Made by a program: the position numbers and the translations under genes
The notes under the pieces: model-generated
What the model was told of the DNA's origin: nothing
The model's input: the letters and a program-made list of their open reading frames with translations, nothing else
The model's database searches: none
Assembly: GCF_003173355.1 (NCBI RefSeq)
Contig: NZ_QGMY01000008.1
Span: 62,001 to 126,000 of the forward strand
Direction: 5' to 3'
DNA length: 64,000 bases
Source of the DNA: Methanospirillum lacunae
GTDB taxonomy: Archaea > Halobacteriota > Methanomicrobia > Methanomicrobiales > Methanospirillaceae
Shown: positions 53,922-62,388 of the stretch, one piece after another
Layout: every line of letters starts with the position of its first letter
How positions within the stretch are numbered: position 1 is the stretch's first letter

Positions 53922-54752
53922 TCACAATTTAGATTTTTCCCACCAGATCAAGGACCATACCGGTTTATCATCAGGAGCTTGTAATAATCCATTTTCACAT
54001 TTGACCAGATTTTTTTCAATAACTGGTTGTACAACTTTCATCTGCTCTGGATTGAGGTGATACAGTAACTGATAACTGCTAAGTGCCTGTGAAATAGTAT
54101 GGTACGTAACCCTGCTAGAACACATTAAATGCTTGACATTAGGCTGAATTCCCATTTGGGCTAGAATGTTGAAGACATAGAGGTAATCAGGACTATTATG
54201 GTATTCTAAACCAAGAGCAGCCATGATTTCCTTATTGATCCTTCGTTCTCCCCCTCCCCAAGCTGTTACATATGCAGACTGGATTGCTGCCTGATTGACC
54301 TTTTTCAGAGTTTCTGAAAGGTTCATCGTCCGGGATATTGCTCTGGACATAATAACAGCATCATGAGGCTCGATATCTACTCCAATACGAGCATCATCCC
54401 AGGATACATATTTTGTATCAAGGTTGGAGATCGATTGTTTCTCAGCATCAGATCTGATTATCTCAAGCATTTTAGGAGAAAAATCAATACCTGTTACAGA
54501 TTTTACAGTCTTTGCAATCGGAATGGCAATAGCACCTGTTCCGCATCCAATATCAAGAACTGACCATTCAGGTTCAAGATGTATGCTCTCTAATACTTTT
54601 AATGGATAGTCATCGATTGTCATCCATTCTTTAAAAAGGGGAGCAATACAATCATATCGCTCAATTTCTGAATGCTCACTTGGTTTGGATGGATTTGCAT
54701 GAGCCTGGGTTTCTTTCCACATTTCCTCCCAATCGATATCGTTAATTTTCAC
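53922..54752 (-). CDS. class I SAM-dependent methyltransferase upstream of SBP
   Basis: The 276-residue enzyme has an N-terminal lead INDIDWEEMWKETQAHA, motif I VLDIGCGTGAIAIPIA, VTGIDFSPKML, and YVSWDDARIGVDIEPHDAVIMSRAIS. The SWDD stretch and the C-terminal layout (NILAQMGIQPNV) place it in the same family as those at 2572, 48781 and 49688. It is the first gene of a two-gene operon with the SBP at 52777. An imperfectly placed ATTAATG/CATTAAT inverted repeat occurs at 54802-54832. The acceptor is not known. Confidence 0.85.
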   Translation of the reverse strand: MKINDIDWEEMWKETQAHANPSKPSEHSEIERYDCIAPLFKEWMTIDDYPLKVLESIHLEPEWSVLDIGCGTGAIAIPIAKTVKSVTGIDFSPKMLEIIRSDAEKQSISNLDTKYVSWDDARIGVDIEPHDAVIMSRAISRTMNLSETLKKVNQAAIQSAYVTAWGGGERRINKEIMAALGLEYHNSPDYLYVFNILAQMGIQPNVKHLMCSSRVTYHTISQALSSYQLLYHLNPEQMKVVQPVIEKNLVKCENGLLQAPDDKPVWSLIWWEKSKL

Positions 54753-54909
54753 CGCTCACAAACTCCTTTTCTGGGGTAAAATATTTTTGAACTATTTATT
54801 CATTAATGTATGTAATTTAAGTGAACATTAATTAAAGTCAATATCAAAAGACTACAAAAGAGATCAGATACTATTGTAGAACAAAAAAGTAAAAAATAAA
54901 TAGGGGAAA

Positions 54910-55980
54910 TTACGCGGTTAATCCTGAATATGTGATAATAGTATTGACTTCAGTGTCAGTAATATCATAGTTCAGGTACTTCGTGTAGTATTCCTTTATC
55001 AAAGAGTTCAGATCAATATCTGTAAATTTCTCTGGATATATTACCTTTGCCAGCCATGGGATACCAATGATACGGTTTGCACCCGGTGGGCGGTCAATCC
55101 ATCCAAATGGCTGGTTCGGTATAAGGTAGACCTGCTTATCCTTTACTGCCTTAATATCCTTCCAGTTTGGATCAGTCATGACAGATTTGTAGAATTTCTT
55201 GTCTCCGGCAACAATCACATCAGGATTCCATGATACAACCTGTTCCATTGAAACAGGGGACATTCCCCCGCTGCTACCCTGACTAACCTCGGCTACATTA
55301 TTACCTCCACAGACTGCAATCAACTGTCCGTGTGGTGAACTTGCCGGATCGGTCTTTAATCCGTCAGGACCTTCTGCATAATACACCTTCTTCTTCTGAT
55401 CATCTGGAATAGAGGCAACTGTAGTAGTGACCTTCTTATAGAGATTATCATAGAATGAATTAAGTGAGTTAGCACGGTCTTCAGCACCCAGGAGTGTTCC
55501 CAGGAATTTTATTTCAGGACCATAATTTGTGGCATTGGTTGAGTCAGCGCATGCAACAACAGGAATTGGGTTCAGCCTTGTTTGAACATCTTCAATATCA
55601 GCCTGGTTCCCTCCCATTGCAGGATCAAATCCATAGAGAACAATATCAGGTTTCATTGACTGGAATGTCTCATAGTTGAGTTTACTCCCCATCTGCTGAC
55701 CGCCAACATTGGGCAGTGATTTATACTTTTCTGGAACATATGAGGAATTCTTTAGATCAAAATTAATCCCAATGAGATCATCAGGCTTAATCATGTAGAC
55801 TGCTTCAGAAGTTGGAGGTGCTGTTCCAAGAATTGAATGAATTTCTGTTGGAATCGTTACAGATCTTCCAACCATGTCCGTAATTGTGCGAGTGTTTTCA
55901 GCAAAAACAGGGCTGACACATATTATAGCACAACATGCAAGGAGAACCAGAATTAGTCCTCTATACCATTGCTTGTTCAT
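54910..55980 (-). CDS. FepB/BtuF-type substrate-binding protein, DRP-x3-N subgroup
   Basis: The 356-residue SBP has a signal peptide (core residues 9-22 with two cysteines, ending SPVFA) and TRTITDMVGRSVTIPTEIHSIL. It has MKPDIVLYGFDP in lobe one, then KVYYAEGPDGLKTDPASSPHGQLI and MEQVVSWNPDVIVAGD. The loop WIDRPPGANRIIGIPW is shared with the SBPs at 43520 and 60255. Near-identical lead PPTSEAVYMIKPDDLIG occurs in 60255 (PPTSNLVYMLAPEKLMG). It stands between the methyltransferase-SBP operon and a divergent small gene. Confidence 0.87.
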   Translation of the reverse strand: MNKQWYRGLILVLLACCAIICVSPVFAENTRTITDMVGRSVTIPTEIHSILGTAPPTSEAVYMIKPDDLIGINFDLKNSSYVPEKYKSLPNVGGQQMGSKLNYETFQSMKPDIVLYGFDPAMGGNQADIEDVQTRLNPIPVVACADSTNATNYGPEIKFLGTLLGAEDRANSLNSFYDNLYKKVTTTVASIPDDQKKKVYYAEGPDGLKTDPASSPHGQLIAVCGGNNVAEVSQGSSGGMSPVSMEQVVSWNPDVIVAGDKKFYKSVMTDPNWKDIKAVKDKQVYLIPNQPFGWIDRPPGANRIIGIPWLAKVIYPEKFTDIDLNSLIKEYYTKYLNYDITDTEVNTIITYSGLTA

Positions 55981-56159
55981 CTTTCAACCGTCCTCAACAC
56001 GCATCTATATCAATCCTCAAGGGTTGCATATGAAATGGTGTAAATAACTTATATGTCAAGTCATATTAAGAGATCTTGTAAATAAATATAAATTAAGTAT
56101 AATATTATTGCCAAACAAAACATCTATTATTTAATAAATGCTCTATATATCTGTTAACT

Positions 56160-56345
56160 ATGTGTGTAGGTAATGCTTGTGGCGGCATGAGCGTCACTAC
56201 GATTTATCCGGTTGCTCATAGCGATCCGGGTTTTATGATGATGGGTATCGGTCTTGGGGTAGCATTGCTCCTGATCATGGCGCTGATTAAACACTCTCAA
56301 CTCCTCACTGGCAGGACAATCCCATGTTTCGTACAGTTGTTCTGA
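56160..56345 (+). CDS. small membrane protein with N-terminal cysteines
   Basis: This 61-residue frame starts MCVGNACGG and has one membrane segment (about residues 24-43, PGFMMMGIGLGVALLLIMAL). A TATA-like TTTAATAAA about 25 bases upstream of the ATG fits a leaderless message. It overlaps the start of the ModA-like SBP gene by 22 bases in another frame. It might be a small partner of that protein. The family is not recognised, and the gene is uncertain. Confidence 0.45.
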   Translation: MCVGNACGGMSVTTIYPVAHSDPGFMMMGIGLGVALLLIMALIKHSQLLTGRTIPCFVQLF

Positions 56346-57085
56346 TAACAATCCTTTTTTCCTGTATTATTGGATTAGTGGCAGCAGCAGATAATTCAGC
56401 AGCAGGGAGTTCATCTCCTATAACACTTACAATAATGACTCCCTATGACCAGGATCTCAATTCAGGGTTAAAAGAGATTGCAAAAGAATATGGGAAAGAT
56501 CACAATACGATCATCAATATTATCAGTGTACAGGGCAGAAAGAAGATTGTAGATGAACTTTCCAGCGGAAACACATCTGCAGATCTCGTTGTTATAGAGA
56601 AAGAATACCAACCCTTCAACCTGAAAGGACTGTCCAGTCTTGAGAAAAAAGGACTTATTGATAAAAGCGAGAAACTGTATAACGCTGAAGCAGACCTTGT
56701 TGTTTCACAAAAAAGTCCTATCCAGTCGACACAGGATTTAAATGGAACCAGGTATGCTGCAGTAGATCTTGTGAATTATCATATGCCTGGTGGTTGTCTC
56801 GCAACCTCGTTGCTCTCTGTACTACCGGTACAACCTGAAGTGGTAAACCAGTCTGGAATTGATAAAATCTACGAGGCTGTTGAAAATACCTCCGCTGATT
56901 CAACTATTTTGTGGGCATCAGATTATAACGTGCAGAAGAAAAATCAGGGAGAATTGAAGGCAATACCATTACCAGAATATAGTATGGACAATTACATTGC
57001 TACCCTGACAAATTCTGCTAATAAGGATGAAGCTGCAGCATTCATGGATTTTGTCTTATCTCACAAGGATAAGCTACAAAATTAA
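56324..57085 (+). CDS. ModA/SBP_bac-like solute-binding protein
   Basis: The 253-residue exported protein has a signal peptide (core residues 4-20, ending GLVAAA). The mature part resembles the type 2 solute-binding fold (ModA/WtpA, iron or polyamine SBPs): ITLTIMTPYDQDLNSGLKEIA, then KKIVDELSSGNTSADLVVIE, DLNGTRYAAVDLVNYHMPGG, and a late SANKDEAAAFMDFVLSHK, the typical final helix. It is different from the FepB-like SBPs. The ligand could be an oxyanion or metal. Its 3' end overlaps the end of the orphan ABC ATPase gene by 12 bases, and no permease is present. Confidence 0.72.
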   Translation: MFRTVVLITILFSCIIGLVAAADNSAAGSSSPITLTIMTPYDQDLNSGLKEIAKEYGKDHNTIINIISVQGRKKIVDELSSGNTSADLVVIEKEYQPFNLKGLSSLEKKGLIDKSEKLYNAEADLVVSQKSPIQSTQDLNGTRYAAVDLVNYHMPGGCLATSLLSVLPVQPEVVNQSGIDKIYEAVENTSADSTILWASDYNVQKKNQGELKAIPLPEYSMDNYIATLTNSANKDEAAAFMDFVLSHKDKLQN

Positions 57086-57940
57086 GCGATTATATATCTT
57101 CTTTTTTGAATCATCCAAATGAAGAACTCCTCCGTTTCTTATCTGATCCCTCCATGAGGTCCATTGATCATCGACCTTTTGAATATATCTCATGGCAAGC
57201 CGTTCTTCTTCATCAGGAATAATAATTCCTGCAATCCCACCATTTTTAAAAAAGAGTCTTCGTGAACCCATCAGGGCAAGGACGGGATCATGAGTTGCAA
57301 CAAATGTAATTTTCCCTTCTTTAACAAGCAACTCCAATGCGTTTTTCCTGTTTACTCCTGCATTCTCTATCTCATCAATAAGAACAACAGGGGATGGGCA
57401 TAGAAGAGCTGTGTCAGCAATCATTAGAGCCCTGGATTGTCCTCCGCTTAATTGAGTAAGAGATACATCTGGTGAAAACTGTTCTCCGGATAAATTATTA
57501 GCCGTCTTCAGAATAAGATCAATGATATTTTCTGGATCAGGAATAAGGCGGGATTCAGCATGTAGGGCAATAAATTCTCTCACTGTTAAATCCACAACAA
57601 AGTTCATCTGTTGTGATAATTGTGCAATTAACCCAATCGCACTGGTTCGCAATGAAGATGATGGTATTTCACCATTTATTAAAATTTTTCTGCCTGAAGG
57701 AGTATCACCCTGAGCAAGAGATTCAATATCTCCGAGCATCCTGCTCTTACCAGAGCCAGTTGGCCCAACCAGACAGATAATATCACCGGATTGGCAACAA
57801 ATGGAGTATGGTTCAATATCGCCTGATTTGTTGGTTCCTCCAATTATCGTCATATTTTTGACTTCAGGGAATAGTCTTACATTATTATAATCTTCAGAAA
57901 GACCTTCCTGAATTTGCAAATGGGTATTCTCAATGCTCAA
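57074..57940 (-). CDS. orphan ABC ATPase
   Basis: This 288-residue ATPase has Walker A GPTGSGKSRM, AQLSQQMNFV in the Q-loop area, signature LSGGQSRAL, Walker B LIDEIENAGV and H-loop ATHDPVL. It shares the DExENAG Walker B and LSGGQSRxL with the ATPase part of 46511-47545, but lacks the N-terminal DUF1858 domain, which is instead carried by the SBP-like protein in this operon. It starts with TTG (57940), overlapping the GTPase stop by 4 bases; GAGGATGG lies 5 bases upstream. No membrane protein goes with it, so it is probably a soluble ATPase acting with the GTPase and the cytosolic SBP-like protein. Confidence 0.84.
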   Translation of the reverse strand: MSIENTHLQIQEGLSEDYNNVRLFPEVKNMTIIGGTNKSGDIEPYSICCQSGDIICLVGPTGSGKSRMLGDIESLAQGDTPSGRKILINGEIPSSSLRTSAIGLIAQLSQQMNFVVDLTVREFIALHAESRLIPDPENIIDLILKTANNLSGEQFSPDVSLTQLSGGQSRALMIADTALLCPSPVVLIDEIENAGVNRKNALELLVKEGKITFVATHDPVLALMGSRRLFFKNGGIAGIIIPDEEERLAMRYIQKVDDQWTSWRDQIRNGGVLHLDDSKKKIYNRLIL

Positions 57941-58620
57941 AATTCCATCCTCTTTACGTTTCCCATTTGATAGTCTCTTCCGATTCTGATTTCACCAAGG
58001 CAATAAGAACAGAGAGCAGCTGGCATCGCAAATCTGAGTGAACAATCATTTACAGTTATGGTATCCGGAGTATTCTTCATTTCATCTGCCAATGGAAGGA
58101 CTCCCTGACCAGTCAGGCCGTTGATTTTTATAACTTTTGCAGATGGATTTGCTCTGCCGACTCTAAATGCGAAAACTTCCCGTTCAGCCTGAGAGACAAT
58201 ATCCCCTTTGGTTATAACAATCATATCAGAAAGTCTCAGCATAGGTCCAATTTTTTTCGGTGTATTAATCCCGCTGAGCGTATCAATAACGCATATGCCA
58301 AGGATGCCTCTAATGTGGGGAGAACACCTGTTACAGAGTCCCGCACTCTCAGTAATCAGAAGATCCAGATTCTCTTTCAGTCCCCAGGATACACATTCCT
58401 CAATATTTGAAACAAAATAGTGATCAGGACAGAGGTTTCCGGCAAGGCCTATATGTATTGGAACACCTGCTGCCTGGTATGTATCTTCATCTCCTGATGA
58501 GATACAGTCAAACTTTATTACACCAACTGAAATTCCTGCTTTTTTAAGTTCACGGATTGTATGAAGAATTACCGATGTTTTACCTGAAGAAGGAGGACCT
58601 GCAACAGTTACAAGTTTCAT
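57937..58620 (-). CDS. HypB/CobW-like GTPase with conserved cysteine pairs, paralogue
   Basis: The 227-residue protein matches the GTPase at 45822-46514: GPPSSGKTSVI, NLCPDHYFVSNIEE, ESAGLCNRCSPHIRG, TKGDIVSQAEREVFAF, and ALCSYCLGEIRIG. All six cysteines of that protein are conserved. It is the middle gene of a three-gene operon with 4-base overlaps at both ends (ATGA to the DUF1858-SBP, TTGA to the ATPase), so the three proteins are translated together. By family it would be a metal-delivery GTPase, with the metal unknown. Confidence 0.85.
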   Translation of the reverse strand: MKLVTVAGPPSSGKTSVILHTIRELKKAGISVGVIKFDCISSGDEDTYQAAGVPIHIGLAGNLCPDHYFVSNIEECVSWGLKENLDLLITESAGLCNRCSPHIRGILGICVIDTLSGINTPKKIGPMLRLSDMIVITKGDIVSQAEREVFAFRVGRANPSAKVIKINGLTGQGVLPLADEMKNTPDTITVNDCSLRFAMPAALCSYCLGEIRIGRDYQMGNVKRMEF

Positions 58621-59849
58621 GATGTTTTTCCATAAAACAACCGGGTAAATTCAGAAGATATTTGATCGATTTCTGCACCGATGTCATGAGTATTTATGTA
58701 ATCCCATCCAATCCAGTTGAATTTGGCGTCTGGATCCACACATGGTGGAACTCCTGTCATACTCGGAAATGCTGCATTACTAAATATAGATCCGGTTTTT
58801 TCTCCAGCTAAAAACGATATAAGGGGATCGAGTTCTGGTTGATGTTCTCTTTTTACAATCATCGTTACCGGACTGACAATTGGACCTTCTTCTGGCCAGA
58901 TAATTGAAACTTCTGAAGATTTCTCAGCCAATTTCGCAAAGAAAAGAGGAAGTATGGAAATGGGGGGGGCAGGGTGTCGTTTAAATTTCGCCGCCTTAAC
59001 CATTTCTGATGGATGTGAACCTTTTTGAACAGTCTTTGCAAATTGTCTTACTCCTTCAATGCCATATTCGGAGTATATTGTGAGAAGAACAGTCTCACAA
59101 AAAAAACCATCCTGGCCCCTGATTGTGAGAGAATTTTCATATTCTGGTTTTAAAAGATCACTCCATCGCTCTGGTACTTCAAGATCACCAAGCCGGGTGT
59201 GGTCAACCATAAGAACCTCAATGTTTGCACCAATAACTGAGTATTGATGTTCAGGATCCTGAAGATCAAGGTTTTTATATGGAGATCTCCCGTGTTCAAT
59301 GGGATCCATAAATAAGTTTCTTTTCCTGAACTTATCAAAAAAATTTCTGTAATAATATCCATTCAGTCCTGGAGAAATTACAATATCAGGCATTTGGTTT
59401 ATGTCTGTAAAATTTTTGACATAATCATAGTATGATAACTGATTATTTGCATTAGATTCAAGAAGATATGTAAACGGGGGATTATTATCATATGCTTTGG
59501 ATAAGAGGTCTGCAAATGCCATATCAAAGGGCACTTTGACCGGACAGGGGAGAAGAGCAAGAAAATTAATATCGTGTTGATCATAACCCCGTTCAACAAG
59601 AGTGGATGGTGTTATCGTCGATGGATCTGGTAGTTGTTCTTCAAGCAATTTGATAAATCCGGTTTTATCAATGTGATGCTGTTTTAAAAAAGCTCCCAGA
59701 TGAATTCCATATTCTGGTGATTCTTCATCAATCTCTATATTATAATGTCTGAATACTTTTCTGGTTTCCGGAAACCTCGTTAAAACCTCACATACTGGTA
59801 TGTTTGGAGTAATCCGAGTTTTTTCAGAGGAGGAAGGATGGTTTTTCAT
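58617..59849 (-). CDS. DUF1858-like domain fused to cytosolic solute-binding protein
   Basis: The 410-residue protein has no signal peptide. Residues about 10-70 (TPNIPVCEVLTRFPETRKVFRH, then LGAFLKQHHIDKTGFIKLLEEQL) form a DUF1858/DUF542-like helical domain. Residues 100-405 resemble a type 2 solute-binding protein of the Fe3+/thiamine kind: PVKVPFDMAFADLLSKAY, DIVISPGLNGYYY, ERWSDLLKPEYENSLTIRGQDG, and EEGPIVSPVTMIVKREHQPELD. Solute-binding folds without export signals are uncommon and suggest a cytoplasmic carrier for a metal or cofactor. It is the first gene of an operon with a GTPase and an orphan ABC ATPase. In the homologous operon at 45-48 kb the DUF1858 domain is attached to the ATPase instead. 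Confidence 0.82.
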   Translation of the reverse strand: MKNHPSSSEKTRITPNIPVCEVLTRFPETRKVFRHYNIEIDEESPEYGIHLGAFLKQHHIDKTGFIKLLEEQLPDPSTITPSTLVERGYDQHDINFLALLPCPVKVPFDMAFADLLSKAYDNNPPFTYLLESNANNQLSYYDYVKNFTDINQMPDIVISPGLNGYYYRNFFDKFRKRNLFMDPIEHGRSPYKNLDLQDPEHQYSVIGANIEVLMVDHTRLGDLEVPERWSDLLKPEYENSLTIRGQDGFFCETVLLTIYSEYGIEGVRQFAKTVQKGSHPSEMVKAAKFKRHPAPPISILPLFFAKLAEKSSEVSIIWPEEGPIVSPVTMIVKREHQPELDPLISFLAGEKTGSIFSNAAFPSMTGVPPCVDPDAKFNWIGWDYINTHDIGAEIDQISSEFTRLFYGKTS

Positions 59850-60254
59850 GATCTGAACCTGGTATGTACGATACTATGTACTGAGTGCCCGATGAATTCT
59901 TTGTTTTAGACGAGTTTAATCCTAGTGTGACTTCATGTTGGGTTTTAAGAGTTTGTTGATATTAATATCCAATAATTCTTCCATTACACGATAACTGACA
60001 TATTACATAGGGATTAATAATTTTTAATCTTTTATTTCCATATTTAATCATGTAGTTCTTGTTTTTATGATCTGATCAATAGTAGGATGTCCAGAGTTAT
60101 CATGGCCCAATTGGTATCAAATGTTGATTATAGAACAACCTGTAACATCCAGCTTCTTTTGTAAAAAAGAAAAAAATTTTTTCAAATGAAATTTTACTAG
60201 ATGTTGTGTAAAAATCGAAAAATAGGTTTTAAAATGCAACAAAGTTTCAAAAAA
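59850..60254. other. intergenic stretch without recognised gene
   Basis: About 400 AT-rich bases lie between the DUF1858-SBP start and the next SBP stop. Divergent promoter sequence is likely only on the operon side. No ORF or repeat of note was seen. Confidence 0.4.
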
Positions 60255-61376
60255 TTAATAGGATTGTAATCCAGATCCTGTCATAATGTCCTTTACATCA
60301 CTATCTGTCAGGTCATAGTGATAGAATTTTGAGTAAAACTCTTTGGTGAGGGATGTAATGTCAAGATCTTTAAATTCATCGGGATATAGAACTTTTGCCA
60401 CCCATGGGATTCCGATCACTGTGTTGACACATGGTGGGCGATCAAACCAGCCTAGTGGATCACTTGGAGCAAGATATACCTGTTTATCCTGAACCGCTTT
60501 TATCTTCTGCCAGTTTGGATCAGAGTAGATATCGCTGTAGAACTTAGGTTCTCTTACAATAATTACATCCGGGTTCCATGAGATAATGTCCTCAATATTT
60601 ACCGGGGTTTCTCCCATTCCACCTTTTACTGCTACCTTTGAGGCAACATTAATACCACCACAGAGGTTGATGAGTTGGACATGTGAATTGTCTGGTTCGG
60701 TCTTTAGTCCATCAACACCCTCAGCATAATAGACTTTCTTTCTCTTATCCTGTGGGATTGTTTGTGCTTTGTCTTTGACTTTATTATAAACTGTCGTATA
60801 GAAGGTATTAAGTTCATCTGCCTTTGTTTTGGCATCCCCTCCAAGTGTCTCTCCCATGAATTTTACTGACGGAGTATAATTGTTGACATCAGTGCTATCT
60901 GCAACTTCAATCAGCGGGTATGGATTCAGATTTTTCTGACGTTCATCAATAGTTTCCTGATAATTACCGGTTCTGGTAAATCCTTCAAAAATGGCATCTG
61001 GATTCATTGACATGAAGGTCTCATAATTTGCAGTCAAACCACCATACCAGCCACCGACCACCGGGAGATTTTTGTACTCATCCTTCATGTATTTGTTTTT
61101 TCCAGCACTTGTTTGCCATCCCATTAATTTTTCCGGAGCAAGCATATACACCAGATTGCTTGTCGGGGGATATGTTGTCAGGACATGATTGAGAGTTGTG
61201 GGAATTGTCAGAGTTCTTCCATCCATATCTGTGATTGTTTTAGTACTGCCAGATCCAGTATCTGCTACGCAACAACCAGGTATACAGACTAATGCTATGA
61301 CAGCCATCAGAATTATCAGACCAGATAAATTCATCAGACGGGATGATCTCCTGGTACCAGAATTAATTGTTCTCAT
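60255..61376 (-). CDS. FepB/BtuF-type substrate-binding protein, DRP-x3-N subgroup
   Basis: The ATG at 61376 follows AAGAGGAT by 4 bases and gives a 373-residue SBP. The signal sequence (core about residues 20-35) ends in ALVCIPGCCVADT, which may be a lipobox, so this copy could be lipid-anchored, unlike its relatives. The mature part has TKTITDMDGRTLTIPTTLNHVL, MSMNPDAIFEGF, KVYYAEGVDGLKTEPDNSHVQLI, VNIEDIISWNPDVIIVREP and the loop WFDRPPCVNTVIGIPW. It belongs with the SBPs at 43520 and 54910. It stands alone and is followed upstream by 1 kb of non-coding DNA. Confidence 0.87.
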   Translation of the reverse strand: MRTINSGTRRSSRLMNLSGLIILMAVIALVCIPGCCVADTGSGSTKTITDMDGRTLTIPTTLNHVLTTYPPTSNLVYMLAPEKLMGWQTSAGKNKYMKDEYKNLPVVGGWYGGLTANYETFMSMNPDAIFEGFTRTGNYQETIDERQKNLNPYPLIEVADSTDVNNYTPSVKFMGETLGGDAKTKADELNTFYTTVYNKVKDKAQTIPQDKRKKVYYAEGVDGLKTEPDNSHVQLINLCGGINVASKVAVKGGMGETPVNIEDIISWNPDVIIVREPKFYSDIYSDPNWQKIKAVQDKQVYLAPSDPLGWFDRPPCVNTVIGIPWVAKVLYPDEFKDLDITSLTKEFYSKFYHYDLTDSDVKDIMTGSGLQSY

Positions 61377-62388
61377 AGAAATCCTCTTATTCAGCATTTG
61401 TTCAGAAGAACAAATATTAGAGTAATAAACTGAACATTAAGTATTTTTTAACTACAATATTTAATTATGATTTATTTGATCGATTAAATTATTGCTTATT
61501 ATTGATAGAATCAGTTCACAATTGAGAATGTCAGGAATGGGTGGAAGACTTTTGATCTATCTGTCTCATTCTATCAATCATTGAAAAGAGGAAACAGGAA
61601 CATAAAGAGTCCCGAGTGTCATGGTGGGACAATATTATAACACTTCCTATGTGATTTGGGTTAGATAATTTCGGTATCTGATGTTATCTATTTATTTTTT
61701 GTTATTTGGAATTCATATAAATTTTGGAATTTTAGTGGCATATTATTGTAGTTCAAATTATCATAATAAATGTAGCATTCGATATATTTCATGCGGGTAA
61801 TCTCATAAATATATCACATATCTGCTGGTTTTAAAAAAATAGGGACAAAAAGGAATTATTCCACAAAGGATTACTCTATTGTTTTGTAGGAGGAACAAAG
61901 GGCATCCGAGTTTGATTGATTTCATCAATTTGATGAAAACATTGGTTCTATATTCTAACCGATTCCCTTTTTGAGTGGATTAACCCTTAAAATGTATGTC
62001 ATATTATCGTATAAATAAAATTCTATTTATTCTTCTAATAAATAAAATATTATCACTATGATATTTAGAAATCTTAAAATAAATGGCAATCTTTAATGGT
62101 TAAATCTACCTTTTTTCTTCTTTAAAGCAATCGTTGGATTTGTATGTGTAATTAACTAATAGTACGATTATTGAATCCTTGTACTTATCAATTCAAAAAA
62201 CAATTATGTTTATAATGTCATCTCAATAAAATATGAAAAACCATGTTTCTCCATCTTTCAATATATTATCAATACCAAACAATTAATTTTCGATATTCTT
62301 AGTTAAATTTAAAAAAATTAATATACTCTTCATACTTACGAATAGGTGTTGATGCTGAGAGTATCAGCTTGATTGTAGGAGATAGTAC
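61377..62388. other. long intergenic region with palindrome
   Basis: This 1 kb region has no gene. It holds a perfect 9+1+9 palindrome, TTTCATCAATTTGATGAAA, at 61920-61938. Near its right end is the promoter of the secreted-protein gene: a TATA-like AATTAATATACTC at 62317-62329 and a ribosome site GTAGGAGAT at 62376-62384. Confidence 0.5.
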
